Shown: positions 48,255 through 61,149 of the stretch, one piece after another | How positions within the stretch are numbered: the first letter of the stretch is position 1 | How the letters are laid out: every line of letters starts with the position of its first letter | Source: Urechis unicinctus | Taxonomy: Eukaryota > Annelida > Polychaeta > Xenopneusta > Urechidae | Assembly: GCA_034190875.2 (NCBI GenBank) | Contig: CM067354.1 | Coordinates: forward strand, 8,581,828-8,645,827 | Direction of reading: 5' to 3' | Length of the DNA: 64,000 bases | Notes under the pieces: generated by a model | The model's input: the letters and a program-made list of their open reading frames with translations, nothing else | Told to the model about the DNA's origin: nothing | The model's database searches: none | Translations under genes and position numbers: made by a program

Positions 48255-51200
48255 TTTGAGACCGGAAGTGATTCTAAGTGACGCATTTCTGACCCATCAT
48301 GATCCGCCATGTATTTCTAAAAGCATAACAACAGAATTTCATCATTCTGCTGGTAACAGCCCCAATATCTAAGCGTGCATTCGCATGTCCGTCTTCATAT
48401 ATCAGCTATGTTAAACCGAGTACGGGAACTTACATGCATCCCCTTAAACGTAATACAACGGACTTTTTTACTGGTTATGCTACTCAGACGTCTCGTAGGG
48501 ATCGACAAAAAAACTTCGGTCGATGATACAGTTGCAATCCTGTCCTGCTAGTATGCCATCCAAAAATTATATATCGAACACCCCGCACTTTGTATCAATG
48601 TTCTCTACCTACGTATCTATATTGTAACTCCTTGTTTGGACCTAGCTCCGGTCGAACGATAATATAAATATAGACCCAGACGTCTTGTAGGGCTAGTATG
48701 GACCGATAATTGGGATTAATATCCCACTTCTCGTACTATTTTTGTTGTGTAATTGATAATCAATTGTCGCCTCATAGGTGTGATAATTCATTTGTACCTT
48801 TTATGTGTGCATCTTGAATTTCTTTTTGCTGAGCATTCCCTTTAAATATTGCAAGGCTACTGTTGTCCTCGCTTACCAGGTATAAAAAAAATGGTAAGTT
48901 AATTTCAATAACTTACTAAATTTTTATACAATGAATTTACTTTAATAAAGGGCTATTCTCCTTCCAGAGGGCTTTAATTTTCTTATATAACAGAACCAAG
49001 CCTATGCCACATTCACCGGACAAGTAGGTGAACATCATTGTCTCACCTGCTAGGTTTCCCAGAGAGAAAAAGTAAACACCAGACATAATTATCAAAAACA
49101 GATCACATTTATTTTTATTTTGACAAATGAGAAATGTTGAAATAGTATTGATACAATGCAGTAAAATATATGTTGTATTAATTGGAGAATTGAGTCTCGC
49201 TGTGAATGGAAATTTCAGTCAGTGCGAACAACTAATGTCTATGGTCTGAAGTTAAAGCACTACCAGCAGGCAGTGTTCCTCAATATTTGATACATACAAC
49301 ACTATATTGCCTCAATTACATGATTTCCTTGCCATACCACAAGAGGTCAGACAAACATAACATGCTGCCCTATGGATACCTTCTCTTCTACATCAATGAA
49401 GCACAAGTGCTTACATGCCATATAATGTTAAAGATGGTACAAACAAAACGAAGAAAATGTACAGTATTTAGGTGGACATGGGTAGCATGGGACTAACACA
49501 TTATACAAAAAAAGAAACCAGCAACTCATCTAGTCAAATCTAATCTATTACAACATAGTGTTACATATATAAAGAACCTTTCCAGAGGAAATTCTACAAA
49601 TACTTACACATTCTAAAAATCCAAGCTAGCATAAATTAAACCTATCAGAGGAGCTCACAATAATAAAGGCAATTTGTTTCTAAGTACAACTCCGAAAATT
49701 TCACTGCTTATTGTATCATACAAATGATTATTTTATGGTGCTAGCTCATTTCTTGAACATGGCTTTACCAAAATATGGATGGGAAGTGAAATTGATCAGC
49801 TCGTTGAGAGGAAATAGAATGGAAATGCCAGAATAGCAATGTTTGAAATTTACTTAAATATGCATTTCAAAACAAGCAATCAAATATAACAAATGGATCC
49901 AAATTTAATTGCCACTATTGGTTTAGTTTTGTAGCCAGCTGAATAAATTCAACAATTTAAGTTAACATTGCAAATAAGCACTACTATTAAGCACAAATAC
50001 ACACCATCAGTAATCCATTCTTTTTTGTTTTTTTTTTCAAAAAAGAACCTGGTGCCAATAAATAGGACGCTATCATAGTGGCAGCTGCCTTTGGTGGCAG
50101 CCTCCTGGTATTAGTGAGGGTGTGTGTTGAGAAGCATCAATTTGCAATCACACATAAAGTGAGTTTAAAACATTACACATTAAGTGTATAACACACCAGG
50201 GTGTAAGAATGAACACAAGAGTTTCATGCAATGCAAAAAACCCAGTACACTATCCTTGCCATCAATAAAACACAGTTAAGTAGTTTTCAATGCCCATATA
50301 AGTCAAACAACCACCGACACACAATCTACTTTTTTTTTACTTGTTTTCTTTTTAAGAACTCAACGGCCAAATAATAGTCAAACAGGGGTGTTAGGGGTTG
50401 GCAGGGTCAATTTGGAGCACATACATTTCTATGGAACAGGACCAGCCTGATAAGTTCCATGTTTAACATTCCAAGTTTTCTTTCCTTCAGCCTCATGGGA
50501 AAAAAAAGACAATAATTTTTTTTTTTCAATAGTAACTGATTGTATCTTTCTACCATGAAAATCCCACTATTGCTGCTTAAACTTTTAAGTATTTATAAAA
50601 ATATGAACAGATAACTATACGACATACTGTGAATGTTAACATTGATAATTGAAAATAGCTACACTTCATAAATATGTGGGTACTTTTCGATCCCTGCGGT
50701 ACCAGATATTGCTCTGAACATAGCAGCATCCGTATTGGAAGCTGCCCAGCCCAACACGTGGAGGACGGAAGGCAGCCGATTCAACAGTGACCAATACGCA
50801 ATGCCTCACCCTGAGAATGCGACTTCCTACGATCTGTGGGAACTTGCCAGTAAGTTCTCTCTGAGCCAGAGAATCATCGGTACTACTTACAAAGTCGTCA
50901 TCTACAAAACACTAACCACTTGCCATTGGTCAAAGTACACCGATTCACACACTATACCATAGCGAGTCAAATCAACCATTTAATGATCGTAATTTTGGAG
51001 CCTATGTCAAGATGGATAGACATTAAGTTCAATGAGTTAAAAAGTTAACCCAAGGGTTTTAAACTGATGATGTGACCCTGTATTAATTCTCACTAAGTTA
51101 TGGCAAAATATGATAGATGGATATCATAAACTACAAAAACAATCCTTAGAAATAAGCATGGCAAATATGTTACATCACTGCAAGCAGTGATATATAGCCA

Positions 51201-51395
51201 TCTACTCTTTGATAAATAGTGATAAATAGTAACCATGACCTCTAACAGATACTTGCATGAACAAGAGTTTGTGTCAAATTCTCCCTGATTTCCATCCTCG
51301 ATAGGCATGTTAGTCACTCCCGACTGCTCAGTCTGTATCACATAGTAAAAGACCCTATGGCACGAACGCCTTCCCACGATGACCAAGCATGATCA
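48255..51395. other. No gene seen
   Basis: Contains the upstream region of DDX49 and the downstream region of the F-box gene. AT-rich, with poly-T runs near 50020 and 50510. A plus ORF at 50735-50962 lacks an ATG. The stretch 50690-50900 has less biased composition than its surroundings, but no frame gave a recognisable protein. Confidence 0.5.
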
Positions 51396-52763
51396 TTACA
51401 TGACCCAACCGGTCTTATGTGCACGGCACGAGCAGGCAGACTTAAGCACCACATCTAGTTCCTCATAAGTATTGTCTCGCCAGTCAGGACGGAGGATATG
51501 TTCATTCAACTGACGAAGTCTCGGAGCTCCCTCTGCAAGCACTTGGTAAATACACGGTACATTGACACTATCTGACGTTGTTAGGGGACCATTCCATGGA
51601 TGGCGGCTAACCTTGAAAATATCTACCCATGGAAGGTCCACTGATTGGACATAGAAGCCTCGACATTGAGATATGTCTAGGTACTCAACTGTAGGTGAGG
51701 CTATGTTGTAGAACATGAGTCCATGGCCACTTGGGGTCCAAGCCTCCAAGATGACCCTTCTCAATCGAGGGAAAGACTCAAACACTTGGTTTAGGGCGCT
51801 CTGTTCCAAAGTCTGGAACACAAAGTACTTTTCCAACACTAGCGTCTCCATGCGCTTCAGTCGTGTCAAAGCCTTCACTGATCGGGGGGACCAATCAAAT
51901 GGGATGATGAGCTGACGGATGTTGGGGGCACTGGCCGTGAAGAAATCAAAGAAGTTGACAAACAGCCGCTGTCTGTGTCGATGTCTGTGCATGAGATCGT
52001 TGTAATCGCCTGTTGACCATGTGATACTCTCAGACAAGAATGGTTTGATGGGCGTTTCTTTCCAGTTTATATTGGCAAATTCTAGCTCGATACATCTCGA
52101 TGTTGTCAGCAGTCCCTTAATGCAGCCCAACCATGCATCTTTGTAATCACCGATGTCAAACGCAAAGCGCAGTCCATGCAATGCAGGCCGCACCATCTGA
52201 AGATATTTCACAAATTTTTTCACTCGACTTTTGTATGCTGGGTAACAGAGCTCGGTACATTCATGATGCCGCGAATTGCGGGGACAGAGGGGGAACACTG
52301 TAAAGTCCACAGTCCTCCACAGAGTAGATTTCTTCATTAGTCGTGCCCAGTCAGAGCATACCTGTGCTGCCAAACCCCGTTCACACGGTGCAAGGAAGGA
52401 AAACACCTTTAGTTTACATACATCTGGCAACTGTGAAAACGGAAAGGTTTCCCTCTGTACTTGTTTCCGCAAGGTGGACAGTGTTTTTCCCATGGGAAAC
52501 ATGTGGCTGAAGTGCAGCGATTCGCTGCGCAAGTAGTTCTCAATGCAATCAGTGGCAGAGATGGTTCGATTTCTCTGTTCGCAAACCCGAAGGTACTGCT
52601 GAATAGCTGAGCGAGTTGGTGCCTGGTGAGCATGAGAGCCCCCAGGCACCTCCAAATCGGCAGAAACCGAGATAGAACGGATCTTCTTCGACCGATGTAA
52701 TTGGGGTAGACTGAGCTGTCCCTTAGAAGAGGATTGACTTTGAGGTCTGTATTTTGTCGACAT
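51396..52763 (-). CDS. F-box protein with leucine-rich-like C-terminal region (single exon, 455 residues)
   Basis: Open from 52952 without interruption. I choose the ATG at 52763 ('MSTKYRPQSQSSSKGQLS') because the extra 63 residues upstream look like non-coding translation. However, they contain a hydrophobic run 'LSLLISIIIFILVV' just before it, so a membrane-anchored longer form starting at 52952 cannot be excluded. The F-box lies at about residues 110-154: 'FSQLPDVCKLKVFSFLAPCE', then 'VCSDWARLMKKSTLWRTVDF', with the usual Leu-Pro start and Trp positions. The rest contains irregular repeats of about 25-30 residues with Leu/Ile spacing ('LVLEKYFVF', 'LRRVILEAWTPSG', 'VEYLDISQCRGF'), like leucine-rich-repeat F-box proteins. 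These bind Skp1 through the F-box and choose substrates of SCF ubiquitin ligases. No vertebrate orthologue assigned. Confidence 0.82.
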   Translation of the reverse strand: MSTKYRPQSQSSSKGQLSLPQLHRSKKIRSISVSADLEVPGGSHAHQAPTRSAIQQYLRVCEQRNRTISATDCIENYLRSESLHFSHMFPMGKTLSTLRKQVQRETFPFSQLPDVCKLKVFSFLAPCERGLAAQVCSDWARLMKKSTLWRTVDFTVFPLCPRNSRHHECTELCYPAYKSRVKKFVKYLQMVRPALHGLRFAFDIGDYKDAWLGCIKGLLTTSRCIELEFANINWKETPIKPFLSESITWSTGDYNDLMHRHRHRQRLFVNFFDFFTASAPNIRQLIIPFDWSPRSVKALTRLKRMETLVLEKYFVFQTLEQSALNQVFESFPRLRRVILEAWTPSGHGLMFYNIASPTVEYLDISQCRGFYVQSVDLPWVDIFKVSRHPWNGPLTTSDSVNVPCIYQVLAEGAPRLRQLNEHILRPDWRDNTYEELDVVLKSACSCRAHKTGWVM

Positions 52764-55700
52764 CACAACCAGAATGAAGATTATGATGGAGATTAAGAGG
52801 CTGAGGTGGCCAGTTGATTCAAGTGGTGCATTCAGGTGGAGAGACACTTGTGGCCACAAGCAGGTTGTTGGAGAGGTGTGACAGCTATTGATGAGAACCA
52901 GGCCTTCTGCCACCGCCACCATTACACTCTGTTCAAACACACAAGCAAACAAGTCTTAACATTGAATCAAACCATGTCACCCAATTCTGACCATTTCTGC
53001 AGACAAACACGCATCATAACATTAAAACAAACCAAGAAGCACACAGTTGTTTCCATCCCACAAAACAAATACAGATAATAAAACATACAGTAAAGGTTAA
53101 ACTCATGATTCACTTGTAGAGCAGTCAAAAAAATACACATATTACAGCTGTGGCTTGCTTTGAGGTGTCAGACTACATCTTGATAAGAGCGGACCAATCA
53201 TGTGTGTGTGATCCAAGGGTTTTCTTCTTAGCTTATAAGTTTTGCAACTAATTCCGCATGAGCAAAAGTTCATTGTCCATCCAGTTACCTAATATATTTA
53301 ATTTCATGTTTGGAACAAGACCCGGTCGACTGGCTAAGAGGAAATAGGCCAACAGCTCAATGCTGACATCATATGACGCAGAATATCAACACGTATTACG
53401 CGCAATAACCACGGAGAGAATGTCTCCTGATGACGGTAAGCACGCGAGCAGCTGGCGGTCGTGGCCTTCTATACTACACCATAGAAGACAACAAGAAGCG
53501 AACAGGGTCATTGGGAGACACAGTGCATGCCAGCTTCTCTCAGCTATAAACTGGTAAACACCCGCTGGTCGTCCCGCTAACCCGCCAACCAAACTGAACA
53601 CGGTCCACTTATGACGTCAATGTAATGCCAGCGCGCGAGTTAGGACGAAAGTGATTCATGGTAGTCATTCGAGAATTTCGGCAAATAGATCATCAATAAG
53701 CAAAGAGTGAAGTGCCTGACTTCGGTCACGTTCGCCGACACATTAAAAATATATCAGCAGCGATTATGTTGTTGATAGTAAAATCACTCGCCCCACGGTG
53801 TTTCCATCATATCTCCATGGGTCCACTAATAACCCACTTCTCAGCGATGCGCACGTGCAGAGGCGCTTGGGCCTTGGGGTTGACCATTATGAACCGACCA
53901 TCGGGCTCGCGCGCAGTACAGAGGCGCTTGGGCCTTGGGGTAGACCATTATGATCCTACCATCAGACTCGCACGCAGTTATATCATATAGAAGACGCGGT
54001 GTCATCAATTAAATACTACTGCATGTGAGTTCTACGCATCGTTCATGACATAGCTACCTCGAAAACAGTTTCCAATTATATAAGTCAAGGTTCGAGACCA
54101 TTCGCTTGTAGGGAACGATGAAACAAAAAGAAATTCCGTTCATTCCAGGCAACAGTTGTTTCTTAGCTGAAGCGGTCCAGATAATTAGATAAGTAGTACT
54201 GTAGTACAGTTTAAAATAGACGGGTGTTGCAAACGATACACAGCTACTGACACCGTTGCGTACTCGTGCTCACTAAGTTTCATAGCTAAGCACAACTCGC
54301 GACTTATGAGAGCAAGAAAAGTGTCATAATCTAAATGTTAGTAATCAATCCATCCACCAACTGACATATCACATCATAATACCACAGTGGCATGGAGCGC
54401 GAGGAAATCTTACCTTCTTTTCCTGTGTACTACGGTAACCTTTATCAATGGTTGGTTTTTCCACGAAACTAGATCATATGCACATATAAGATCAGACAAA
54501 TGCAACCATCTGCCACTATCACAGCATCATAGGGCGATCAGTGCATTGAGTTCACGAGAATCCGGACATCGCGAGCCGATGTACGTCGGTTGCTTAACTA
54601 ACTCGACAAACTCATTGATCCCGAGAGAGGCCATGTGGCGAGAGGTTACGCAACACACAGCTATTGTCGTATTGACCAATACCGAACGGAAACGAAATCA
54701 TCCAAATTTGAGTTACGCGAAAGTTCGGCGTCCACCTGACCCAAGCGCGTGCCTGGGATCCAGGGGCCACCACTAGGTCACCAAGGACGCTCCGACATCC
54801 ACTCAATTTCACGAACGACCAATTCGGTTCCATGTTTTGAAATCACCACTTTATATTAAAGCTCACCCTCCACATTAACACATGACGAATAAAAACAACT
54901 TTTCAACGACTGGTACGACCACAGCCCCAACGCACATCTCTAATGACAATGTGACCGATGGTTGAATTAATAACATACAAAATATTCTCAAGATGGGTGG
55001 TCACAACAGACTGGCCAGCAATGAAACAGGGATAACGATAATACATCTCATGGTCTTGTGAATAAAATTATACAGCATGGCTGGGATGCAGGGCCTATAC
55101 ATGCATATTACATGGCCAAATGTGTTTTCCGAAGTTTATGTGTTCAAGGTATATATCCACACGAATGAATTACCACCATAACTTATGTAATCGTCGATGT
55201 ATCAACAACATCATCAACTTCGACATCAACAAAGGGTCGCGGTTCTATACTGGTGTCATTATGAAAAATATTAAACGCAGAATTGATTGAATAGTCACCT
55301 TAAATCAAACCGGCAGTGTAGCAGATAGCAATCGCCGAAGCAAGAACTGGCACCATCCCAAATGCAACCATGCCTCAATGAAATGATTCATGGGGTTTTT
55401 ACATCACTTTCAACGCGTTGATATCATGGCAGACAGTGATGGATGAAGCTGGTGACGCTCGGGCAGCGCAAGAAAGTAGGGAAAACCATCAAACCAACAC
55501 AGCTGGTGGAAGGTTTGCACAATGAGCTGACTGATGGGCTCATTTGTGTCGCCTTGATCTTTCTGCGGCGAGGATTTCATTGTTTCACCTAATATCCTAA
55601 TTATAGCATAGTTTCTCGGCCAAGTACGTAGTACACAGATTTCGAAACCTACCATGTGTGCCGAAAAATACTTGAATAATGAATTTCACACCGTAGAACT

Positions 55701-58700
55701 GGTAACTCCCCTGCTCCAAACACTAGCTAACCCAGAGCATGCAACATTCACAGTAACTGTGTCGCATGGGCTATAATAAGGATTGTTTCCGTTGAAATTG
55801 GCCAAACTAATGTGGCAAGTCTCACGAAAACTGCTCTCGATTGGCAAGGAGATAACTGAGACAAATCTGGAAAATACCTATGTTATCAATAGATGCATTG
55901 GAGTTGCCTGCAAGAGTTTGGCTTGATTCAAGTACAAAGGAACAGACCAGTTTCATCGATTGCTAGCTTTTATTCCGCAGTATCGTGGTACTCTTACTAG
56001 CGTACGAGGCCATGGTACAAGAGTTCCAGGTCGAAAACCGATGCAGCCCTGGGAGCCGGCCCAGGGGTGCAAGGATCTGACAGCTTACCACCTCGCATCC
56101 AATCGGATACGTAATCAACGGTTCTTGCTTTTTGCACACACTCCTCCGCTCCGCTCGCTCACCGATTTACTCAGTCATTCCATTTATTTTTGCTTTTCTC
56201 ATTCATTGATACACCAATAAAGAGTGCATATGTTACTGAGTGGGTGCCGAAACGGTGCCAAAGAGACTATTGGTCTTGATACACCAAGATATCAGTTCTT
56301 TGACGAGAAAGGGAGGACACACATCCAAGGATACAATGTTGGGTATATTCCAAGTGAAGGTCTTCGCCGGGCAGCTGATCGATCATACTATTCGGTGCAT
56401 TTCGAGGTATTGCACTAAAGATGTCTAGTATCGATAGGCATGTTACAGGAAACCTCCTAAATATGAGCAATTTCTACGACTTACGTTTTCTGCCAAGTTA
56501 GATACCGAGAGCGAACATACGCCCAGACAATGTGCTTAAGTCTTTAAACGCAGCGTCTGATATCTATAGACCTCATGTATAAGAAGCTGCGAGGGGTGCG
56601 TGGGGTGGGGATTCCAGTGGCTGTGTTAACTAGGACTCTTCTATATACCACACACCCAACCCCTTAACCTGGCCACATGAAAATAAAAAGACAATGCACG
56701 CACAACTTCTGATATAATGTCAAAAAACACAAATGTTGAACTCAACGCCATGGATACAACAACAGAAACTCGCATGGTTTGGAGAGATGCCAAGTCATCA
56801 ACAAACCAGGAGACATCCGTTTCCTGTCATTTGTTACATTAATGAATAACATCGGGTCATTAATAGTACAGCAACAATAAAACTGCAGTACAGTTAAGCT
56901 TTCATACAACGTCATACTGTGTGTAATATGCTATTTATATTGAATTCACATAAAATACTGCAAAACCTACGCCGTAGCCATCCCTCACATGAAACGTCCT
57001 GTAAATAGGGGACGGGCCATTAACCCATTTCTACATCGGAGTCAGTGAGTATAGGGTTCAACGGCTTACTGCTAACACTCATGTGCTGTATGGCGCCTTG
57101 AAACTTGAAGGGTAAGATGAATATGAGGAGATAAGATTGACCTGATATTTGAGGATAAATGGAAAAAAAGAAGAAAAAAGATGGATGATGATGAAAAAGA
57201 TCAAAATATAACGATTATCCTTCGACATGTCACCACCTGCTGATTGACTTGACAAGGTCATTCCCGCCTCTCGTCTAGCTGTTCTATGCAAAATCGGGGC
57301 CAAAGCGGTGCTGAAGATATGGCCCTCACAGAACCTCTCCGCTGAACCACTAGGTTCCCATTGTTCATCGACACCAGTCGCAACCCTCGGCAAACAGCTT
57401 GCCCCTATTTGTCGCCACTTACGACATGCAAGAGGATACAGTGGGCCTTATCTACCCCCAAACCCACAGGGCGTTCTGCCCCTGAGCCTGGGGGCATCTA
57501 AATATATATATATATATATTTCGACGAAGTCTATAATGGTGGCACGCACAATAGACACGTGTATTTCATCATTCGGCCTTTATGAACTAGTCATGCATAT
57601 ATCACATAAACCAATTAACCCAGTTTCAGACTAGACAACAATCGACTGCGGGCACCTGCGGTCTTTGTTCACCGAGGGTCATTTGCGAATTTCATTTCCA
57701 ACCCTGGTTCTAACCGCCGACTTGGGATCGTTCACCCTACTGGATTGACAAACGGAATCCCCAACGCGAACTCATCAGCGAGCCATTGATAGTAAAGTGA
57801 TTCGGAAACATACAGATATCTTAAGAAGAGAAACATAATACTTATTAATGTTGATCACGTCCAAGAAATCGGCACCACGCCATCTCATTTCACCACCACA
57901 ATTTCCGGTCCCCAATTGGCGATGGTATGCAAACAAAAGCGGTAGCTTAACGACTGTCAGCAGAGGGTATTGTACGGTAAGATTCGCGTAAGCCATCTAA
58001 GACTGTCGAAGTGGAAGTGGCATTAATCTCGGTAAAAAAAACAGATACCGTGGGCCTTGTAACAAGCAATTGTAAATAGATTTGGCTACCTAATCAATAT
58101 ACACACGCGGCGTATGAGGTCCCTTAAGGCTCCTTAGTCATGCCAAGCGATCAGTAAAAAATCCCAAGTTAAAAATAGTCTACCGAATAGCACATTTCTC
58201 AGAAAGAAACCTAGGTTATCTTTTAGTAAGCCACCAATCCTCCCAACCTCATATGCTTGTCAATAACATTAATTGCCTCTCATTGAAGTGTTAATAAGCT
58301 TCCCTGGTAGAGTAAGCTGAACGAGACTTGGCAGGCATTCATCTTCCAGGTCTCATCATTACCCATTTCATTGGTTACGTCTTGCCTGCAGATAATATAT
58401 TTTGGGCCACACCCTTCACCAGGGTGCAGTTGTTATGGGGGCATGCTATTTATAACACCTCCACACTACACCAGGGTCCAGCTGTATTCTTAGGAACAAG
58501 CATACTTAACCAAATACATTGAAAAGGCAAAAAAATTGTATTAATTAACCAAATCAATCTTCACTGATGCAATGGACTACATACGACAGTAGTGTATATT
58601 ATCTAGGGTAAAATTTATATAAGTCAGGCCAATGTATAAGTGATGTGGACATATAGCTAAGCACATGAATAATAAATTAGTGTTGGATTATGGGAATACA

Positions 58701-61149
58701 AAATGAGGGGTAAACAGAAGCTTAATCATTCCTGCGATGCTGTTGAATACCTTCTCAAGATGATAACTTAAAGTTTCCCAAATTGTCAGAGACACAGCAA
58801 TTGAAAAGTTGTAGCCTTGTTATAGCTGTGAGGAATATGGCCTCCGATAAACATTTTAGCATATTTATCATACAGCCTTAGATATGCCATGGGAATTAAA
58901 TGCAAGATTAAATTGCGTTTAGAATTTAGCTTCCTTCACACCAATTCACTATCTGCCTTGCTATAAAAAAAAAATTATTTTAACAATCGCTGAACTTAAA
59001 CACTTTCACCAACCTCATCAACTGTTATTAATTGCATTAATAACATATTGATATCTTCTTTCTTTATTCATTATCTGCCATCTTTTTATTTTGAATTTGT
59101 ACTGCTAGTCAGTCAGATGACTAAGTTAATGTCCAAGTAAATAACAAAATATCATAAGTATAAGGTGCAAAGGTTAGTTACCACAAAAAAATCGTATTCT
59201 AACCACAAAGTATTAATGATATTTGAAAATCCCAACTTAAATTGAAAAGGTGATTTGATTGAAGTGAAACAACATGATAACCTGCAATCATTACGCATCA
59301 CTGATAATGTTTTGGAGCACAGAACGCAAAATTTCGTTCAGGGAGGGGAGTTAGGGTACATGCAGTTTTACTTTATAAATCTCTTGGTAAACTAAGACCA
59401 CGTTCATTTTAATTCCATGTGACCCATTGTGCACAGTTTTCATGGTGTCAGCCATGTTGTTCAAATTTTATGGGTCTGTGACTGCCATCAATCCAATTCA
59501 TCACAGATTCTCATTTTGATCCCCCCACCCCCCATTTATCCTAGAAGGCGACTGCTTAATCAGGTCAAACTTATCTATACACCTTTGCAGCCAACTTATA
59601 ACACAAGCGTTGGTGTACTGTAAAACCCTTTATAAACTTACTAAGTTCTAGATATCGCCTATCTACTTATCCTTCAAGTAAGCAGAAGTCGCACGAGTCG
59701 CTGTTAAAGCGACGCCGCCGATCGAATTGCAATTACTTAGTCTAGTCACCAGGCAACAAGACGTGGTGGTTTAAAGCGTAGATATTGATAACGCCGCGAT
59801 AACTCCAATCATATCGCCATATATCGGGAAAATGCCAATTTTCGTTGTACCAAAACGTTAGATATGATCAACTAGGTCCGTTGCATGTCACTTCAGTTCA
59901 AAATAATATATAAAAAAAAGCTTTGAGCGAAACCAGTTCTGACTGGTTTCGGCATATAGATTTCGCAACACTCGGCACCATTAGCAATGGAAGTGATATT
60001 TACATATGAAAAAATGTCAATGTAAAAATCTACAAAGCTAAACCATGACAGATTATTAGATTTAACAAATATTTCACTCTGCGTCGCCGTCTCCAAGTAA
60101 AAACCAATCCACACTCCTTCAAGCGTTAACACCAAGCCGAGGCACGCTCAGCTGACGCCAACTCAATATCGTCAGGCAAATTTAGACCGATCTGAAAGGA
60201 CTAGAAACTTCGTATGTTACTAAGCTGACGACTATGCCTCCACTTAAAGAGTTTGACGTCCAAAACACTTACCGTTGACAAGATAACTCCCGATAAAAAC
60301 GATAAATTCCTATGACATTAAGCGCACTTATCAGCTGTTGGCTTGGCGTCCATTGTGCGCAGGCCGGCGAGAATGAGGTCATCAGTGAACAGCTGATCAA
60401 AGCATGGCCCACCTCATTATAATATCCGACACCAAACAATGGCTTTATAAACCATGGTCTATTTACTGCATTAAATATGTTTTGATACTTAACGGTTCAT
60501 GTTCGATAGCATATCGATACTGTCACCAATATTCCACGAGAAAAGATAGGTGGCAACGACCAATTTAGTCGCTGTCACGTATTCTGAGCGAGCGGTGTAT
60601 CACGATGGCTCAAAATGGAGCCTAAGAATCCGACAAACAACAGTTAAATGAATAGATACAGCAGCAACAATAAGTTGCACCAATTGGATGAAATACCTTG
60701 CTTGGTGGTGCAACTGACAGAAAAATGAAACAAACCTGAATTCGTTGGAGAATCCACCATGGATTTACTCCTAAGAGGAATCTACGCTTTCGCCATTTTT
60801 TCGCCAGGGTCACCAGCTGATTCAGATGACGTCAAGTTGACTTGAAGGAAACGTCATTCGGTTATCTCCGGAAAGTAACGGAAGAAGGTTGCATTTTAAT
60901 TATTCGTTTTTCCATTGTTTGTTTTTTGTTGTCTTATTATCTAGTGAACGTTGGCAAAGTCATAAATATACAAATTTAGTAAAGTGATAAGTTGTGCTCT
61001 TTTCAACGACAATTACCCACCAAACTTCTACACAGGAAGTGGGTTTTACGCGGGAAATTGAAAATAAATTTGGAAAACTGGTGAAGTCTTTTTTCACAAC
61101 ATCAGCAGAAAAGGAGATCGTTACCTGTGATTAAAACTAAAACAACATC
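52764..61149. other. Long intergenic stretch without a supported gene
   Basis: About 8.4 kb between the divergent F-box and kelch genes. All ORFs are short (the longest about 130 codons at 54387-54776) and none shows a known motif. Visible structure: a 61-bp direct duplication at 53855-53976 and a short TA run near 57501-57520. An open 64-codon stretch at 56224-56418 is unrecognised. The two gene promoters should lie at either end. Confidence 0.5.

Noticed and set aside
50735-50962. Possible coding exon ('YAMPHPENATSYDLWELA')
   Set aside because: No ATG, no convincing splice-site pair with a neighbour, and other frames of the same stretch look equally plausible.
56224-56418. Open stretch beginning after an in-frame stop ('DTPRYQFFDEKGRTHIQGY')
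   Set aside because: Overlapping frame is also open; no family recognised and no neighbouring exon found.
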